In this document: one piece after another, positions 54,316 to 62,821 of the stretch | Numbering within the stretch: position 1 is the first letter of the stretch | Layout of the letters: every line of letters begins with the position of its first letter | Source: Anaeromonas sp052088025 | GTDB taxonomy: Bacteria; Bacillota; Clostridia; Tissierellales; SIT17 | Length of the DNA stretch: 64,000 nt | Assembly (NCBI RefSeq): GCF_052088025.1 | Contig: NZ_JBQCYD010000005.1 | Location: forward strand, 1 to 64,000 | Direction: 5' to 3' | The notes under the pieces: generated by a model | Told to the model about the DNA's origin: nothing | Databases searched by the model: none | The model's input: only the letters and a program-made list of their open reading frames with translations | Position numbers and translations under genes: made by a program

Positions 54316-54324
54316 ATTATACCA
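54316..54324 (-). promoter_or_regulatory. Extended -10 promoter for pgi
   Basis: TGGTATAAT on the minus strand is a full extended -10 box; the -35 region is poor (T-run of the preceding terminator), as is usual for this type. Confidence 0.55.
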
Positions 54325-54340
54325 CTTCATATGTATGTTA

Positions 54341-54376
54341 AAAAAAGAAAAGTTATTAAGAGATAACTTTTCTTTT
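54341..54376 (-). terminator. Terminator after the ATP-grasp gene
   Basis: AAAAGAAAAGTTAT pairs with ATAACTTTTCTTTT with six-base loop and a T-run on the minus strand. The stem includes the stop codon of the gene at 54356. Confidence 0.8.
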
Positions 54377-55165
54377 AATTCCTGGAAATGTGGGTTTGTT
54401 TGGATTGTTATCAACTATATAATTATATATATAATCTTCAGCTCTTATGCCTTGTTCCTTTAAACCTTCATTTCCAAATAAAACATTAAATTCTAATACA
54501 TAAAACTTACCATCTACTTCTACTATATCAAATCCTGCATGATTTATTCCTAATTGTTTTGCCATTCTATCTACCAAATCTACTGCTTTCAAGGGAATAT
54601 TTTCAAAGGAGTAGCTAGCCCCTTTAGCTATATTATTGTGAAAACTTCCTTCTTCTGCTATTCTATAATATGCACTTACTACCTTATTGCCTATATATAC
54701 TACTCTTAAATCTCTATCTATAGGTAAATACTCTTGAATATATAAGGTTTCATTGGTCTTTATATATTCTTTTAATTCCTTTTTGTCTTTTAAAAGAAAT
54801 ACTCCATTTCCCATAGAACTCTTTATCTCTTTTGCTACTAGTGGATATCCAAATTCTTCTTCTATAATATCAAAGGATGAATCATTAGAGGCCATTATTC
54901 TAGTATATGGAACATTTTCCGGAAATGTAGCTAAAAACACCCTGGTCATTTCTACTTTATTATGACCCAAATGAAATGTATCTATATTTGGAAATATATT
55001 TTTCTTTAGTCCATATACAAGAGAATTAACCTGCCAATACTCTGGAAAAAGTATTAAATCTGCTTCTTTTATTTTTTCTATTTCTTTAAACATATTTTCT
55101 GGTTTTATATATGTGACATTTTTCATTCCTATAGTTCTGAATGGATTAAATGATATAATTTTCAT
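54356..55165 (-). CDS. RimK-like ATP-grasp ligase
   Basis: This 269-residue enzyme joins a carboxylate to an amine or thiol through an acyl-phosphate, but the substrates are not known. The ATP-grasp fold spans about residues 75-255: YPLVAKEIKSSMGNGVFLLKD (ATP loop), IQEYLPIDRDLRVVYIG, and HAGFDIVEVDGKFYVLEFNVLFGNEGL with the Mg-binding Glu/Asn. The N-terminal 70 residues are less conserved. It may modify peptides or make a small conjugate. It is preceded by asnA on the same strand. Confidence 0.8.
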   Translation of the reverse strand: MKIISFNPFRTIGMKNVTYIKPENMFKEIEKIKEADLILFPEYWQVNSLVYGLKKNIFPNIDTFHLGHNKVEMTRVFLATFPENVPYTRIMASNDSSFDIIEEEFGYPLVAKEIKSSMGNGVFLLKDKKELKEYIKTNETLYIQEYLPIDRDLRVVYIGNKVVSAYYRIAEEGSFHNNIAKGASYSFENIPLKAVDLVDRMAKQLGINHAGFDIVEVDGKFYVLEFNVLFGNEGLKEQGIRAEDYIYNYIVDNNPNKPTFPGIKRKVIS

Positions 55166-55238
55166 CTTCTTTTGTCTCCTCTTTTAAGCATGTAAATATA
55201 TTACTTTAATTTGAAGAAGATGTCAATGTTTTTTATCT

Positions 55239-56249
55239 CTATAACAATACTATATTTGCTTTGTTGCATTCCTCTATCATCCAGTTAGGCCATATAGAGG
55301 ATTGAACTTCTCCTATGTGAGCTTTTCTTAAGAAAAACATACAAAGTCTTGATTGTCCAATTCCACCACCCATAGTAAGTGGAAGCTTATCTTCTAATAA
55401 CAATTTATGATATTCTAATTTTTTTCGATCTTCACAATCAGCTAATTGTAATTGTTCAGCTAATGAATCTTTGTCTACTCTTATTCCCATAGAAGATATT
55501 TCAAATTCATCTTTTAAAATAGGATTCCAAAAAATTATATCTCCATTTAAATCCCAATCATCATAATCAGGTGAACGCATACCATGAGCTTTACCTGACT
55601 TTAATTTTCTTCCTATAGACATTATAAATACAGCTTTTTTTTCTTCAGATATTTGTTTTTCTCTTTCTTCTGGGCTTAAATCGGGATATAATTCTTCTAA
55701 CTTTTGAGTGCTTATAAAAAATATTTCTTCTGGTAAGATAGGTTTAAGATGAGAATATAAACTACACAAGTGTTTTTCTGTATCTTTGCATATATTATAG
55801 ATTTTTCTTACTACTTCCTTTAATTTCTCTTCATTTCTATCTTTTACATCTATTATATTTTCCCAATCCCATTGATCTACATATATCGAGTGAGTATTAT
55901 CAAATTCTTCATCACGCCTTATAGCATCCATGTCAGTATAAATACCTTCTCCAACTTCAAACTTATATCTTCTAAGTGCCATTCTCTTCCATTTTGCTAA
56001 TGAGTGAACTATTTCCAAATTACATTCATCATTCTTCATATCAAATACAACAGGCCTTTCTACTCCAGATAAATTATCATTTAATCCAGTTTTTGTCCTA
56101 ACAAATAATGGAGCAGAAACTCTAAGTAAATTTAATTCTTTTGATAATTTTCTTTCAAAGAAATCTTTTATAGTTTTTATTGCAATTTCTGTTTCTTTTA
56201 AATTCAATTTCGGTTTATACCCTTGAGGTATAATTAATTTTTCCTTCAT
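55239..56249 (-). CDS. asnA: Aspartate--ammonia ligase
   Basis: AsnA makes asparagine from aspartate, ammonia and ATP. The 336 residues begin at MKEKLIIPQGYKPKLNLKETEIAIK, with AGGAGTG before ATG 56249; the longer frame (to 56315) has no site. RVSAPLFV, EGIYTDMDAIRRDEEFDNTHSIYVDQWDWE and LTMGGGIGQSRLCMFFLRKAHIGEVQ are class II synthetase-like motifs typical of the enzyme. The length is close to the 330 residues of E. coli AsnA. Confidence 0.95.
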   Translation of the reverse strand: MKEKLIIPQGYKPKLNLKETEIAIKTIKDFFERKLSKELNLLRVSAPLFVRTKTGLNDNLSGVERPVVFDMKNDECNLEIVHSLAKWKRMALRRYKFEVGEGIYTDMDAIRRDEEFDNTHSIYVDQWDWENIIDVKDRNEEKLKEVVRKIYNICKDTEKHLCSLYSHLKPILPEEIFFISTQKLEELYPDLSPEEREKQISEEKKAVFIMSIGRKLKSGKAHGMRSPDYDDWDLNGDIIFWNPILKDEFEISSMGIRVDKDSLAEQLQLADCEDRKKLEYHKLLLEDKLPLTMGGGIGQSRLCMFFLRKAHIGEVQSSIWPNWMIEECNKANIVLL

Positions 56250-56318
56250 TACAATCACTCCTATAATATTTTTAAATATAACACTCAATATATTACAAAT
56301 ACGTAATAAAGTCAATTG

Positions 56319-56348
56319 AAAAAATAGAGTAAATTTACTCTATTTTTT
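56319..56348 (-). terminator. Terminator after the PAS-PP2C gene
   Basis: A perfect 30-base palindrome (AAAAAATAGAGTAAA and complement), ending in six T's on the minus strand, lies at the stop codon of the gene at 56347. Confidence 0.8.
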
Positions 56349-57471
56349 AATTCATTCTAATTTTAAGTAAAGCTATATCATCTTGGGGTTCATCATAGTG
56401 AAAATCATCCATGGCATCTAAAATATGTTTTATGAGATTACCTTTTTTACCTTTTATACTATTTTGCAATCTCTCAATCCCAAATTCTTCTCCAGATTTA
56501 TTTCTAAGCTCAATTATACCATCTGTATATAATAGCAATTTATCATCTTTTTCTATATTTATCTTTTTCTCTTTATGATTTATTTGATCAAATAAATAGC
56601 ATATAGGAAACCCCGAATTTTCTAATACTTTTATTTTATCTTTCTTTATTAATAAGGGAAAACTATTGTGACCTGCATTAGCATAAGTAAAAGTCTTTTC
56701 TTTATTATCTAATACACCATAAATTATAGTAAAGTATTTATCATCGTCTATGTTTAAATCCAAAAAACTTTTATGAAGTTCCTTTAACACCTTAGATGGT
56801 TCTATAGTGTTTTCCATTATAGCTCTCATAGTTTGTCTTACAAACATAGTAAGGATGGATGCAGAAACACCATGTCCCACTACATCCGATATATAAACAC
56901 ATGTATATCTCTCATTAATATTGACTATATCAAACATATCACCACTTAATACTTCTGCGGGATGATATATATAATCTATGGATACAGGTCCATAACTACC
57001 TTTAGATGGAAGTATCTTTTTTTGTAAGGCTGTTGAATATTTAATATCCTTATTCATCTTTCTATTTCTTTCTATCAATTGACTCTCTAGGTTTTTCTCC
57101 TTTGTAATATCTCTAAAAACTTCTACAACTGCATATATATTTCCTTTAGAATCTTTGACAGGTGAACTTTTAATAGAAAAAATTCTATCTTCTATTATTT
57201 GTTCTTTCTCAGATATAGCTTCAGTTTGAAATGTAGTTTTAGTTATACATTTTTTACATTCACAAGATTGGCCAAGAGAAAAATAGCAAGATTTTCCCAT
57301 TGAATCAAATCCTATCTCTCTTCTCATAGTTTCATTTTCATATATAACTATTCCATTTCTATCTATAACCCTTACCCAATCTGCCATTCCATCTAATATA
57401 TCACGTGCTAACTTTTGGCTAGCACCATCTTTATCATTTAAAAACATCCTAACATTGTTATTAATGCTCAA
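56347..57471 (-). CDS. PAS-PP2C (SpoIIE/RsbU-type) phosphatase
   Basis: This 374-residue soluble regulator has a PAS domain (about 20-125) followed by a short coiled coil and a SpoIIE/RsbU-type PP2C domain (155-374) with SGDMFDIVNINERYTCVYISDVVGHGVSAS and KLLLYTDGIIELRN as metal-binding motifs. It probably dephosphorylates an anti-anti-sigma factor. The PAS domain contains four cysteines (62, 70, 72, 75; CYFSLGQSCECKKC), which could bind iron-sulfur, zinc or heme and sense oxygen or redox. No partner sigma/anti-sigma genes are nearby. Confidence 0.85.
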   Translation of the reverse strand: MSINNNVRMFLNDKDGASQKLARDILDGMADWVRVIDRNGIVIYENETMRREIGFDSMGKSCYFSLGQSCECKKCITKTTFQTEAISEKEQIIEDRIFSIKSSPVKDSKGNIYAVVEVFRDITKEKNLESQLIERNRKMNKDIKYSTALQKKILPSKGSYGPVSIDYIYHPAEVLSGDMFDIVNINERYTCVYISDVVGHGVSASILTMFVRQTMRAIMENTIEPSKVLKELHKSFLDLNIDDDKYFTIIYGVLDNKEKTFTYANAGHNSFPLLIKKDKIKVLENSGFPICYLFDQINHKEKKINIEKDDKLLLYTDGIIELRNKSGEEFGIERLQNSIKGKKGNLIKHILDAMDDFHYDEPQDDIALLKIRMN

Positions 57472-57570
57472 GGTAAAACCTCCTTCAGTTTGATAAAATG
57501 CTCAAACCAATATATATAATTATATCATAATGAAATATATATTTATATGCTTAGGAGTTAAAATAATAAA

Positions 57571-57606
57571 ATATAGCCCGGAATACTTGGAGTATCCAGG
57601 CTATAT
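57571..57606 (-). terminator. Terminator after pduO
   Basis: ATATAGCCTGGATACT pairs with AGTATTCCGGGCTATAT, then TTTATTATTT on the minus strand. Confidence 0.75.
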
Positions 57607-57607
57607 T

Positions 57608-58138
57608 TTATTTATTAAATTTTACTTCTTCATAACCATCTTCAATATATCTAGATAATGAGTAAAGTAAATCTGAAAGTCTATTAACGTATTTTAAAAG
57701 ATGTTCATTTACATCAGCTTCTCTTGCAAGAGTAATTATTCTTCTTTCTGCTCTCCTACATATAGTTCTACTTATATGTAAAAAACCAGCAGCCTTGCCT
57801 GCACCTGGAATTATGAAATGATCTGGCGTTTCTACTTGATCTAAATATTCATCAATCTTGTTTTCAAGAAAAACCACTTCATCTTCTGTCATTTCAAATT
57901 TAAGCTTTGATTTATCTTCTGTAGCAAGTTCTGCTGCTACATCAAATAACTTTCTTTGTATTTCATGAATCAAATTATAAATATCTTCATCTTCAATGAA
58001 ATTTTTAGTTAGTCCTAAATATGAATTAAGTTCATCGATAGTTCCATATGATTCTACCCTTATACTATCTTTAAAAACTCTTTTACTATCATAAAGACTA
58101 GTTTTACCTTTATCACCTGTTTTAGTATACACTCTCAT
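57608..58138 (-). CDS. pduO: PduO-type ATP:cob(I)alamin adenosyltransferase
   Basis: The enzyme transfers the adenosyl group of ATP to cob(I)alamin to make adenosylcobalamin. The 176 residues have VYTKTGDKGKTSLYDSKRVFKD (ATP loop), RVESYGTIDELNSYLG, and SRTICRRAERRIITLAREADVN with the catalytic Arg. LKYVNRLSDLLYSLSRY is the C-terminal trimer helix. This cofactor is what methylmalonyl-CoA mutase (12.6-14.7 kb) needs, although the genes are 43 kb apart. Monocistronic, with a terminator behind. Confidence 0.94.
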   Translation of the reverse strand: MRVYTKTGDKGKTSLYDSKRVFKDSIRVESYGTIDELNSYLGLTKNFIEDEDIYNLIHEIQRKLFDVAAELATEDKSKLKFEMTEDEVVFLENKIDEYLDQVETPDHFIIPGAGKAAGFLHISRTICRRAERRIITLAREADVNEHLLKYVNRLSDLLYSLSRYIEDGYEEVKFNK

Positions 58139-58253
58139 ACAAACACCTCCAAATTCTAAGGTAATTATACCCTAAGAAAAGCAAATTATTCTTTTGTATA
58201 TTTTTCATATAAATTATATAATAATATAAAAGAAATATTAGGAGATTATCTAT

Positions 58254-59078
58254 ATGAAAAAGAAAAATAAAATAAAGATTATAGTTATTATAATATTATT
58301 AATATTAATTTATATCTCAAACCTACACTATCCTCTAAGGAGTTATATAGCTATGTATCCTTTAAAAATATATTATAAAAATACTGGATTATTTGATGAT
58401 ATCAATCTAAAGATCCCCAGTGGAAAGATAGAAAAAGAAAACTTCTATCCATTTATGCTTTATTTTAATTCAGATAAAGGCTTTTCCAATTATATAGGTA
58501 AGGATGCTAATTTAAGCATAGCTTATAATTTTGGAGGATTTAAATTTAGAAATAAAAATTCTAGTTATTATGATAAAGATTCAGATCTTTATTCTTCTTT
58601 TTATGGTGCATATATAATAGATTCTGATGATGACAATTCTTTTGGCTTCAATGAAAATGGTCATATAGATGTTGATTTATTAGCTAAAGTTCCAGAATAT
58701 GACCAAAAATATTTAGTGCTTAGTTCCATTGGTTTATCTTCTAAAAACTCTGTTTTTGAAAATGATATAATTGATATGAAAGAAAATATAAAATATATCG
58801 ATATTGATGATTGGATAAAAATTGATTCAAATATTACTACAAATTCTCCTATTCATGAAAACACAAATTTTTATAGGGGATATATTCAATTTGGTATTCC
58901 TAAAAGTGAAGCCAATAAAAATTTTCCTCTTATAAATATATATGGAAGAATGTATGTTAAATATTTCAAAGAATATGATAAAACTATAGGGTTTTATATA
59001 TTGGGAAAAAATAAAAATATAGTTGATAAAATAGATAAAGAAATTGTATCTAAGTCAAAAATAGAAAGAATGGACTGA
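58254..59078 (+). CDS. Hypothetical membrane-anchored protein
   Basis: I do not recognise this 274-residue protein. A lysine-rich N-terminus and one membrane helix (about 6-22) are followed by an outside, Asp/Ser/Tyr-rich domain. There is no lipobox Cys. Weakly similar blocks such as GAYIIDSDDDNSFGFNENGHIDVDLLAKVPEYDQKYL could fold as a beta-sandwich, but that is a guess. AGGAGAT precedes the start. It converges with the gene at 59094, sharing a terminator. Confidence 0.7.
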   Translation: MKKKNKIKIIVIIILLILIYISNLHYPLRSYIAMYPLKIYYKNTGLFDDINLKIPSGKIEKENFYPFMLYFNSDKGFSNYIGKDANLSIAYNFGGFKFRNKNSSYYDKDSDLYSSFYGAYIIDSDDDNSFGFNENGHIDVDLLAKVPEYDQKYLVLSSIGLSSKNSVFENDIIDMKENIKYIDIDDWIKIDSNITTNSPIHENTNFYRGYIQFGIPKSEANKNFPLINIYGRMYVKYFKEYDKTIGFYILGKNKNIVDKIDKEIVSKSKIERMD

Positions 59079-59100
59079 AGTAGTCGATTCTTTCTATTTT
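59057..59100. terminator. Bidirectional terminator between converging genes
   Basis: AAAATAGAAAGAAT pairs with ATTCTTTCTATTTT. It contains the end of the plus-strand gene and lies at the stop of the minus-strand gene. Confidence 0.8.
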
Positions 59101-60143
59101 AACCACTCAGGTGGTGTCTTTATATAAGGCCTTATGCCATGTTTTTCATCATGATTCTTTAGAGCCTTTTCTATATCTTCTCTGGTTTTTATACTTTCTA
59201 TATCTTCTACACCTTGACTAAATGGACAAGAAGATATGCAAATTCCACAATCTGTACCAAGCATTCTCCACATCTGATAACAATCTTCTTGATTAATTTG
59301 CCATCTTTTTATACCATTTATCTCTTTTTTATCTTTAGGTATAGCTTTTCCTGGACAAGTTCTCATGCATCTATCACATTCCATGCAAAAATCATTTAAA
59401 TGAAAATCTTCATATTCATCCTCTATTAAAGGAATGTCTGTAGTAATCAAACCAAGTCTTATCATTTGTCCATATTCTTTTGTAATTAATATTCCATTTC
59501 TTCCTATATCCCCAATACCAGCATCCTTTGCAACGAGTGGAAGTACTGCTAAATAATTAGCATCCATATGATTTCTTGCACTATATCCAAGTTCTCTTAT
59601 AAAATAAGATATCTGCATGCCAATTATACTAGCATCAACATAGGCCCTTGATGTGTCAATTATTTCAGAAACTTGAGGAGACCGATTCAGCATTTCTTTA
59701 TCCATTTTAACAGCAAAAATTATTCCATAGCGATCTTTAGGTGTGACCTTGTTCCCATAGCTTTCAGTATGTCTTCCCCTATTAGAATACCAATGATAAT
59801 CATGCATTTTAGTAATTCCTACCTTTACAGCTCCAAAATGTTTCATAAGTCCTTTTATTCTTCTTGTAATAGTTTCACTATCAACTTCTATCTTTTCTTT
59901 AGCTGGTTCTCCTTCTGATAAATGTTTTATATCATCTAAAAATTTAAAATTTGCTTGTGCTATTTTAGAATTTATAGGATCATAAGTTGCAGTACCTTCC
60001 CCACAAATTTGAGGCTTCTTTCTAATTTCATCATCTTTTTCTTTTCTTTTGGGATTTTTATTATAATAATCATTATATTCTTTAGAATTCTTTTCTAAAT
60101 TCATACGTGAAAACATAGTATCTCTTTCATCTATTCTTTTCAT
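59094..60143 (-). CDS. Reductive-dehalogenase-like two-[4Fe-4S] protein
   Basis: The 349-residue protein resembles the soluble branch of the RdhA/QueG family. A domain of about 230 residues (HFGAVKVGITKMHDY ... RELGYSARNHMDANYLAVLPLVAKDAGIGDIGRNGILI) resembles the corrinoid-binding part. Two Cys clusters follow, CMECDRCMRTCP (about 252-263) and CGICISSCP (about 302-310), with another Cys between. There is no twin-arginine signal and no RdhB anchor gene, so it is unlikely to be a respiratory enzyme. Its substrate is unknown. It is 15 bases after an FNR-like regulator gene and probably co-transcribed with it. Confidence 0.75.
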   Translation of the reverse strand: MKRIDERDTMFSRMNLEKNSKEYNDYYNKNPKRKEKDDEIRKKPQICGEGTATYDPINSKIAQANFKFLDDIKHLSEGEPAKEKIEVDSETITRRIKGLMKHFGAVKVGITKMHDYHWYSNRGRHTESYGNKVTPKDRYGIIFAVKMDKEMLNRSPQVSEIIDTSRAYVDASIIGMQISYFIRELGYSARNHMDANYLAVLPLVAKDAGIGDIGRNGILITKEYGQMIRLGLITTDIPLIEDEYEDFHLNDFCMECDRCMRTCPGKAIPKDKKEINGIKRWQINQEDCYQMWRMLGTDCGICISSCPFSQGVEDIESIKTREDIEKALKNHDEKHGIRPYIKTPPEWLK

Positions 60144-60158
60144 AATCTATCCTCTTCT

Positions 60159-60869
60159 CTAAGCTAAATCTTCAAGTGTATTTAAATCTTTTATTATTAT
60201 TTTTTTGTTTCCAATTAAATCTATTATATTTTCATCTTGAAGTAAACTGAGTTTCCTACTTACAGTTTCTCTAGTTGAACCTATATAATTTGCCATATCT
60301 TCTCTGCTAAGTGGTATTTCAAGTTCAACTATATTTTTCTTTGGAGTTCCAAAATCCTTTATTAAGCTCAGTAAAAGTCCTGCAAGTCTTGATTCAATAT
60401 CTTTAGTTCCAAGTCTTTGTATCTGATTTTCAAGGCTTGCAACTCTATCATGTATTACTCCTAATATCTTAAGAGCTATATTAGGATTTTTTAAAAGTAT
60501 ATTATCGAAATCTGTTTTGGTAAGTATTGATATAGTAGTATCTTCCATGGCAACAGCATTGAACTTGAATTCTCCTGCCTTTATAAGGCTCATATCTCCT
60601 AGAAAATCACCCTCTGCTAATATATATATAATCTGTTCCTTACCATCTTTAGTATATTTAAAGGCTTTTATTCTTCCTCTATTTATTAAAAATAATTTAT
60701 CTGAAATATCCCCTTCAAAAAAGAGCATATCATTTTTCTTATATTTTTTAATTTCTATTTTATCTGTAATCTCTGCAAGTTCTTCTTCTGGAAGTATAGA
60801 AAATATAGATACTTTTTTAGCACAATATTTTCCATGGCATAAATCACAAACACCATTACAATTACTCAT
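60159..60869 (-). CDS. Crp/FNR-family regulator with N-terminal cysteine cluster
   Basis: The 236 residues have a cyclic-nucleotide-binding-like domain (about 20-140), a dimer helix and a winged helix with SREDMANYIGSTRETVSRKLSLL, whose RETVSR recognition helix matches FNR/CRP types. The N-terminus holds Cys4, Cys8, Cys11 and Cys16 (CNGVCDLCHGKYC). FNR also binds [4Fe-4S] through N-terminal cysteines, though with different spacing, so oxygen or redox sensing is likely. No cAMP-binding Arg/Ser pair is obvious. It probably controls the iron-sulfur gene that follows. Confidence 0.85.
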   Translation of the reverse strand: MSNCNGVCDLCHGKYCAKKVSIFSILPEEELAEITDKIEIKKYKKNDMLFFEGDISDKLFLINRGRIKAFKYTKDGKEQIIYILAEGDFLGDMSLIKAGEFKFNAVAMEDTTISILTKTDFDNILLKNPNIALKILGVIHDRVASLENQIQRLGTKDIESRLAGLLLSLIKDFGTPKKNIVELEIPLSREDMANYIGSTRETVSRKLSLLQDENIIDLIGNKKIIIKDLNTLEDLA

Positions 60870-60941
60870 AATTTCACCCTATTCTTTTGCTATATTATAA
60901 TTATTACGCTACTTTCATTATAACATAAGTTTATATCAATA

Positions 60942-60964
60942 AAAAAGGATGCCTAAGCATCCTA
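60942..60964 (-). terminator. Terminator after the cupin gene
   Basis: AGGATGCTTAGGCATCCT followed by TTTTTT on the minus strand, a compact GC-containing hairpin. Confidence 0.85.
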
Positions 60965-61309
60965 TTTATGACCTTCTTCAGGTACTATACATATGAATTT
61001 GAATTTACCTTTACCAACATTTTTAAATTGATGTAGGGCATTCTTTGGTATATAAGCATATGAGCCTGCTTCTACTTCATTTTCTTTTCCGTCTAACAAT
61101 AATGTCCCTTTTCCTTCTAACATATAATTTATATGTGGCCAGTCATGGCTATGTTTTGGAGTATATCCCCCTTCTTCAATTTCCATAACTCTCATTACAT
61201 GACCTTCCCATCCTTCTTTAGGTGAAATAATAGCTTTCATTGATGCACCTTTTACTTCAGGACTTGTAAATTCTTTGCTTTTTATATTTTTCTCATGATT
61301 AATTATCAT
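60962..61309 (-). CDS. Single-domain cupin protein
   Basis: This 115-residue protein is a small beta-barrel cupin. The first motif, PKHSHDWPHINYMLEGKGTLLLDGKENEVEAGSYAYIP, has His residues and a Glu for metal binding, and the second motif has ALHQFKNVGKGKF. Such proteins can be isomerases, dioxygenases or sugar sensors, and I cannot choose. It is separate from the FNR-like gene, ending at its own terminator. Confidence 0.8.
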   Translation of the reverse strand: MIINHEKNIKSKEFTSPEVKGASMKAIISPKEGWEGHVMRVMEIEEGGYTPKHSHDWPHINYMLEGKGTLLLDGKENEVEAGSYAYIPKNALHQFKNVGKGKFKFICIVPEEGHK

Positions 61310-61379
61310 ATATAAACACTCCTAACAAATATATTTAGTATATATTTATTATACCCTAAATATAATAGAAATGAAATTT

Positions 61380-61396
61380 ATTTTGATACTCGAAAT
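61380..61396. promoter_or_regulatory. Operator-like dyad at the MATE promoter
   Basis: ATTTTGATACTCGAAAT is a nearly perfect dyad (ATTTxGA...TCxAAAT) covering the -35 box. A related GATACTTGAGTATC lies in the 5' end of the neighbouring marR gene, so MarR may bind both. Confidence 0.5.
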
Positions 61397-61411
61397 AAAA
61401 TTTGATATACT
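61383..61411 (+). promoter_or_regulatory. Sigma-A promoter for the MATE gene
   Basis: TTGATA, a 17-base spacer and TATACT, with the dyad at 61380-61396 overlapping its -35 part. AAGGAGG is then well placed before the ATG at 61441. Confidence 0.6.
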
Positions 61412-61440
61412 AGTAAGTAATTAAGCTTAAGGAGGACAAT

Positions 61441-62801
61441 ATGGATTATACCGAAAAGAGAAAATTAATATTAAAAGGTGATATGGTAAAGGTAATACTT
61501 ACGCTGTCTGTTCCACTTATGATAAATAATTTGATTCAAACTATTTACAATTTAACCGATACCTTTTTTGTTAGTAGACTTGGTGATATCGAGGTAAATG
61601 CTGTAGGTTTTGTTTGGCCTATTATATTTTTTATGATGTCTATTGCGGTAGGACTTTCAATAGCAGGTACAGCTTTGATTTCACAATATACAGGTGCAAA
61701 TGAATCTGATGAAGCACAAGTTGTAGCAGGACAGATAATCTCATTTTCATTTATTGCATCAATCATACTTGGAATCTTAGGAGCCCTTGCAACTCCATTT
61801 ATAGTTTCTATAATGGGTGCAGAGGGAGAACTTTATAATTACAGTGTAGATTTTTTAAGAATTATCCTTTTAGGACTTCCTACTATGTTTATATTTAATG
61901 CTTTTAATGCTATAAAGCAAGGCCAAGGTGATACTTATACACCTATGATATTAGTTGGTTTATCTGTGGCCTTAAATATAATATTAGATCCAATATTTAT
62001 ATTTACATTTGATCTAGGAGTTGCTGGTGCTGCTATTGCAACAGTTATTTCTCGTGGAATTCTTGCAATATATGCAATGTATATTTTATTCAATAAAAAT
62101 GATGGAATAAGATTAGAAAAAAACATTTGAAAATAAAAAAATATTGGTTAAAGAAAATCATTGTAGTTGGAGTTCCATCTTCAATTGGTCAATCCACAAC
62201 TTCACTTGGTTTTGCAGTTCTTAATATATTTGTTAAATCATTTGGTAGTGCTACCCTTACAGCTTTTATAATAGGGAATAGAATAAACTCACTTATACTT
62301 ATGCCTGCTATGGGAATAGGTAGTGCACTTGCTACAGTAGTAGGACAAAATTTAGGAAAAGATGATGTTTTAAGGGCAAGAAAGGCTGTAAAAACAAGTG
62401 CAGCACTTGCGACTATATTTTTAATTATAGGTGGAACATTTGTATTTATATTAGCTCCACAAATTATAAGTCTATTTACAAATAGTAAAGATGTAATAGA
62501 ACAATCTGTTTTTTATTTAAGAGTAATATCAGCATCTCTTCCACTTATGGGAATATTTCAAGTCTTTAATGGAACATTTCAAGGCTCAGGACACACTATT
62601 ATGGCAATGCTTGTTATGAGTTCTAGACTTTGGGTGTTTAGAATTCCAATGATAATATTATTTAAAAATTATACGAATTTAGGTGAAAAATCAGTATGGT
62701 TTGCAATGATATTAAGTAATGGATTTGTATGCCTTATAGGTTTTATACTTTATTTATCTAGAAAATGGGAAACAAAAATAATAAAAAAAGAATTGGTTTA
62801 A
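61441..62801 (+). pseudogene. MATE-family efflux protein, frameshifted in the middle
   Basis: The first frame gives 229 residues (LILKGDMVKVILTLSVPLMINNLIQTIYNLTDTFFVSRLGD...), ending in TGA at 62128-62130. The second half continues in another frame from about 62127 (KIKKYWLKKIIVVGVPSSIGQS...) to 62801. Together they make a normal 12-segment MATE drug/Na+ antiporter of about 453 residues. One extra A in the seven-A run at 62116-62122 would restore it. The same place reads A AAA AAC in the zero frame, a well-known -1 slippery heptamer, so ribosomal or polymerase slippage could also produce full protein. The gene sits next to marR. Confidence 0.85.
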
Positions 62802-62821
62802 ACCAATAAGAGGTGATAATT

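Noticed and set aside
54286..54414. N-terminal extension of pgi
   Set aside because: The extra residues overlap the ATP-grasp gene, cross its terminator and lie upstream of the pgi promoter. TTG 54285 has a strong ribosome-binding site.
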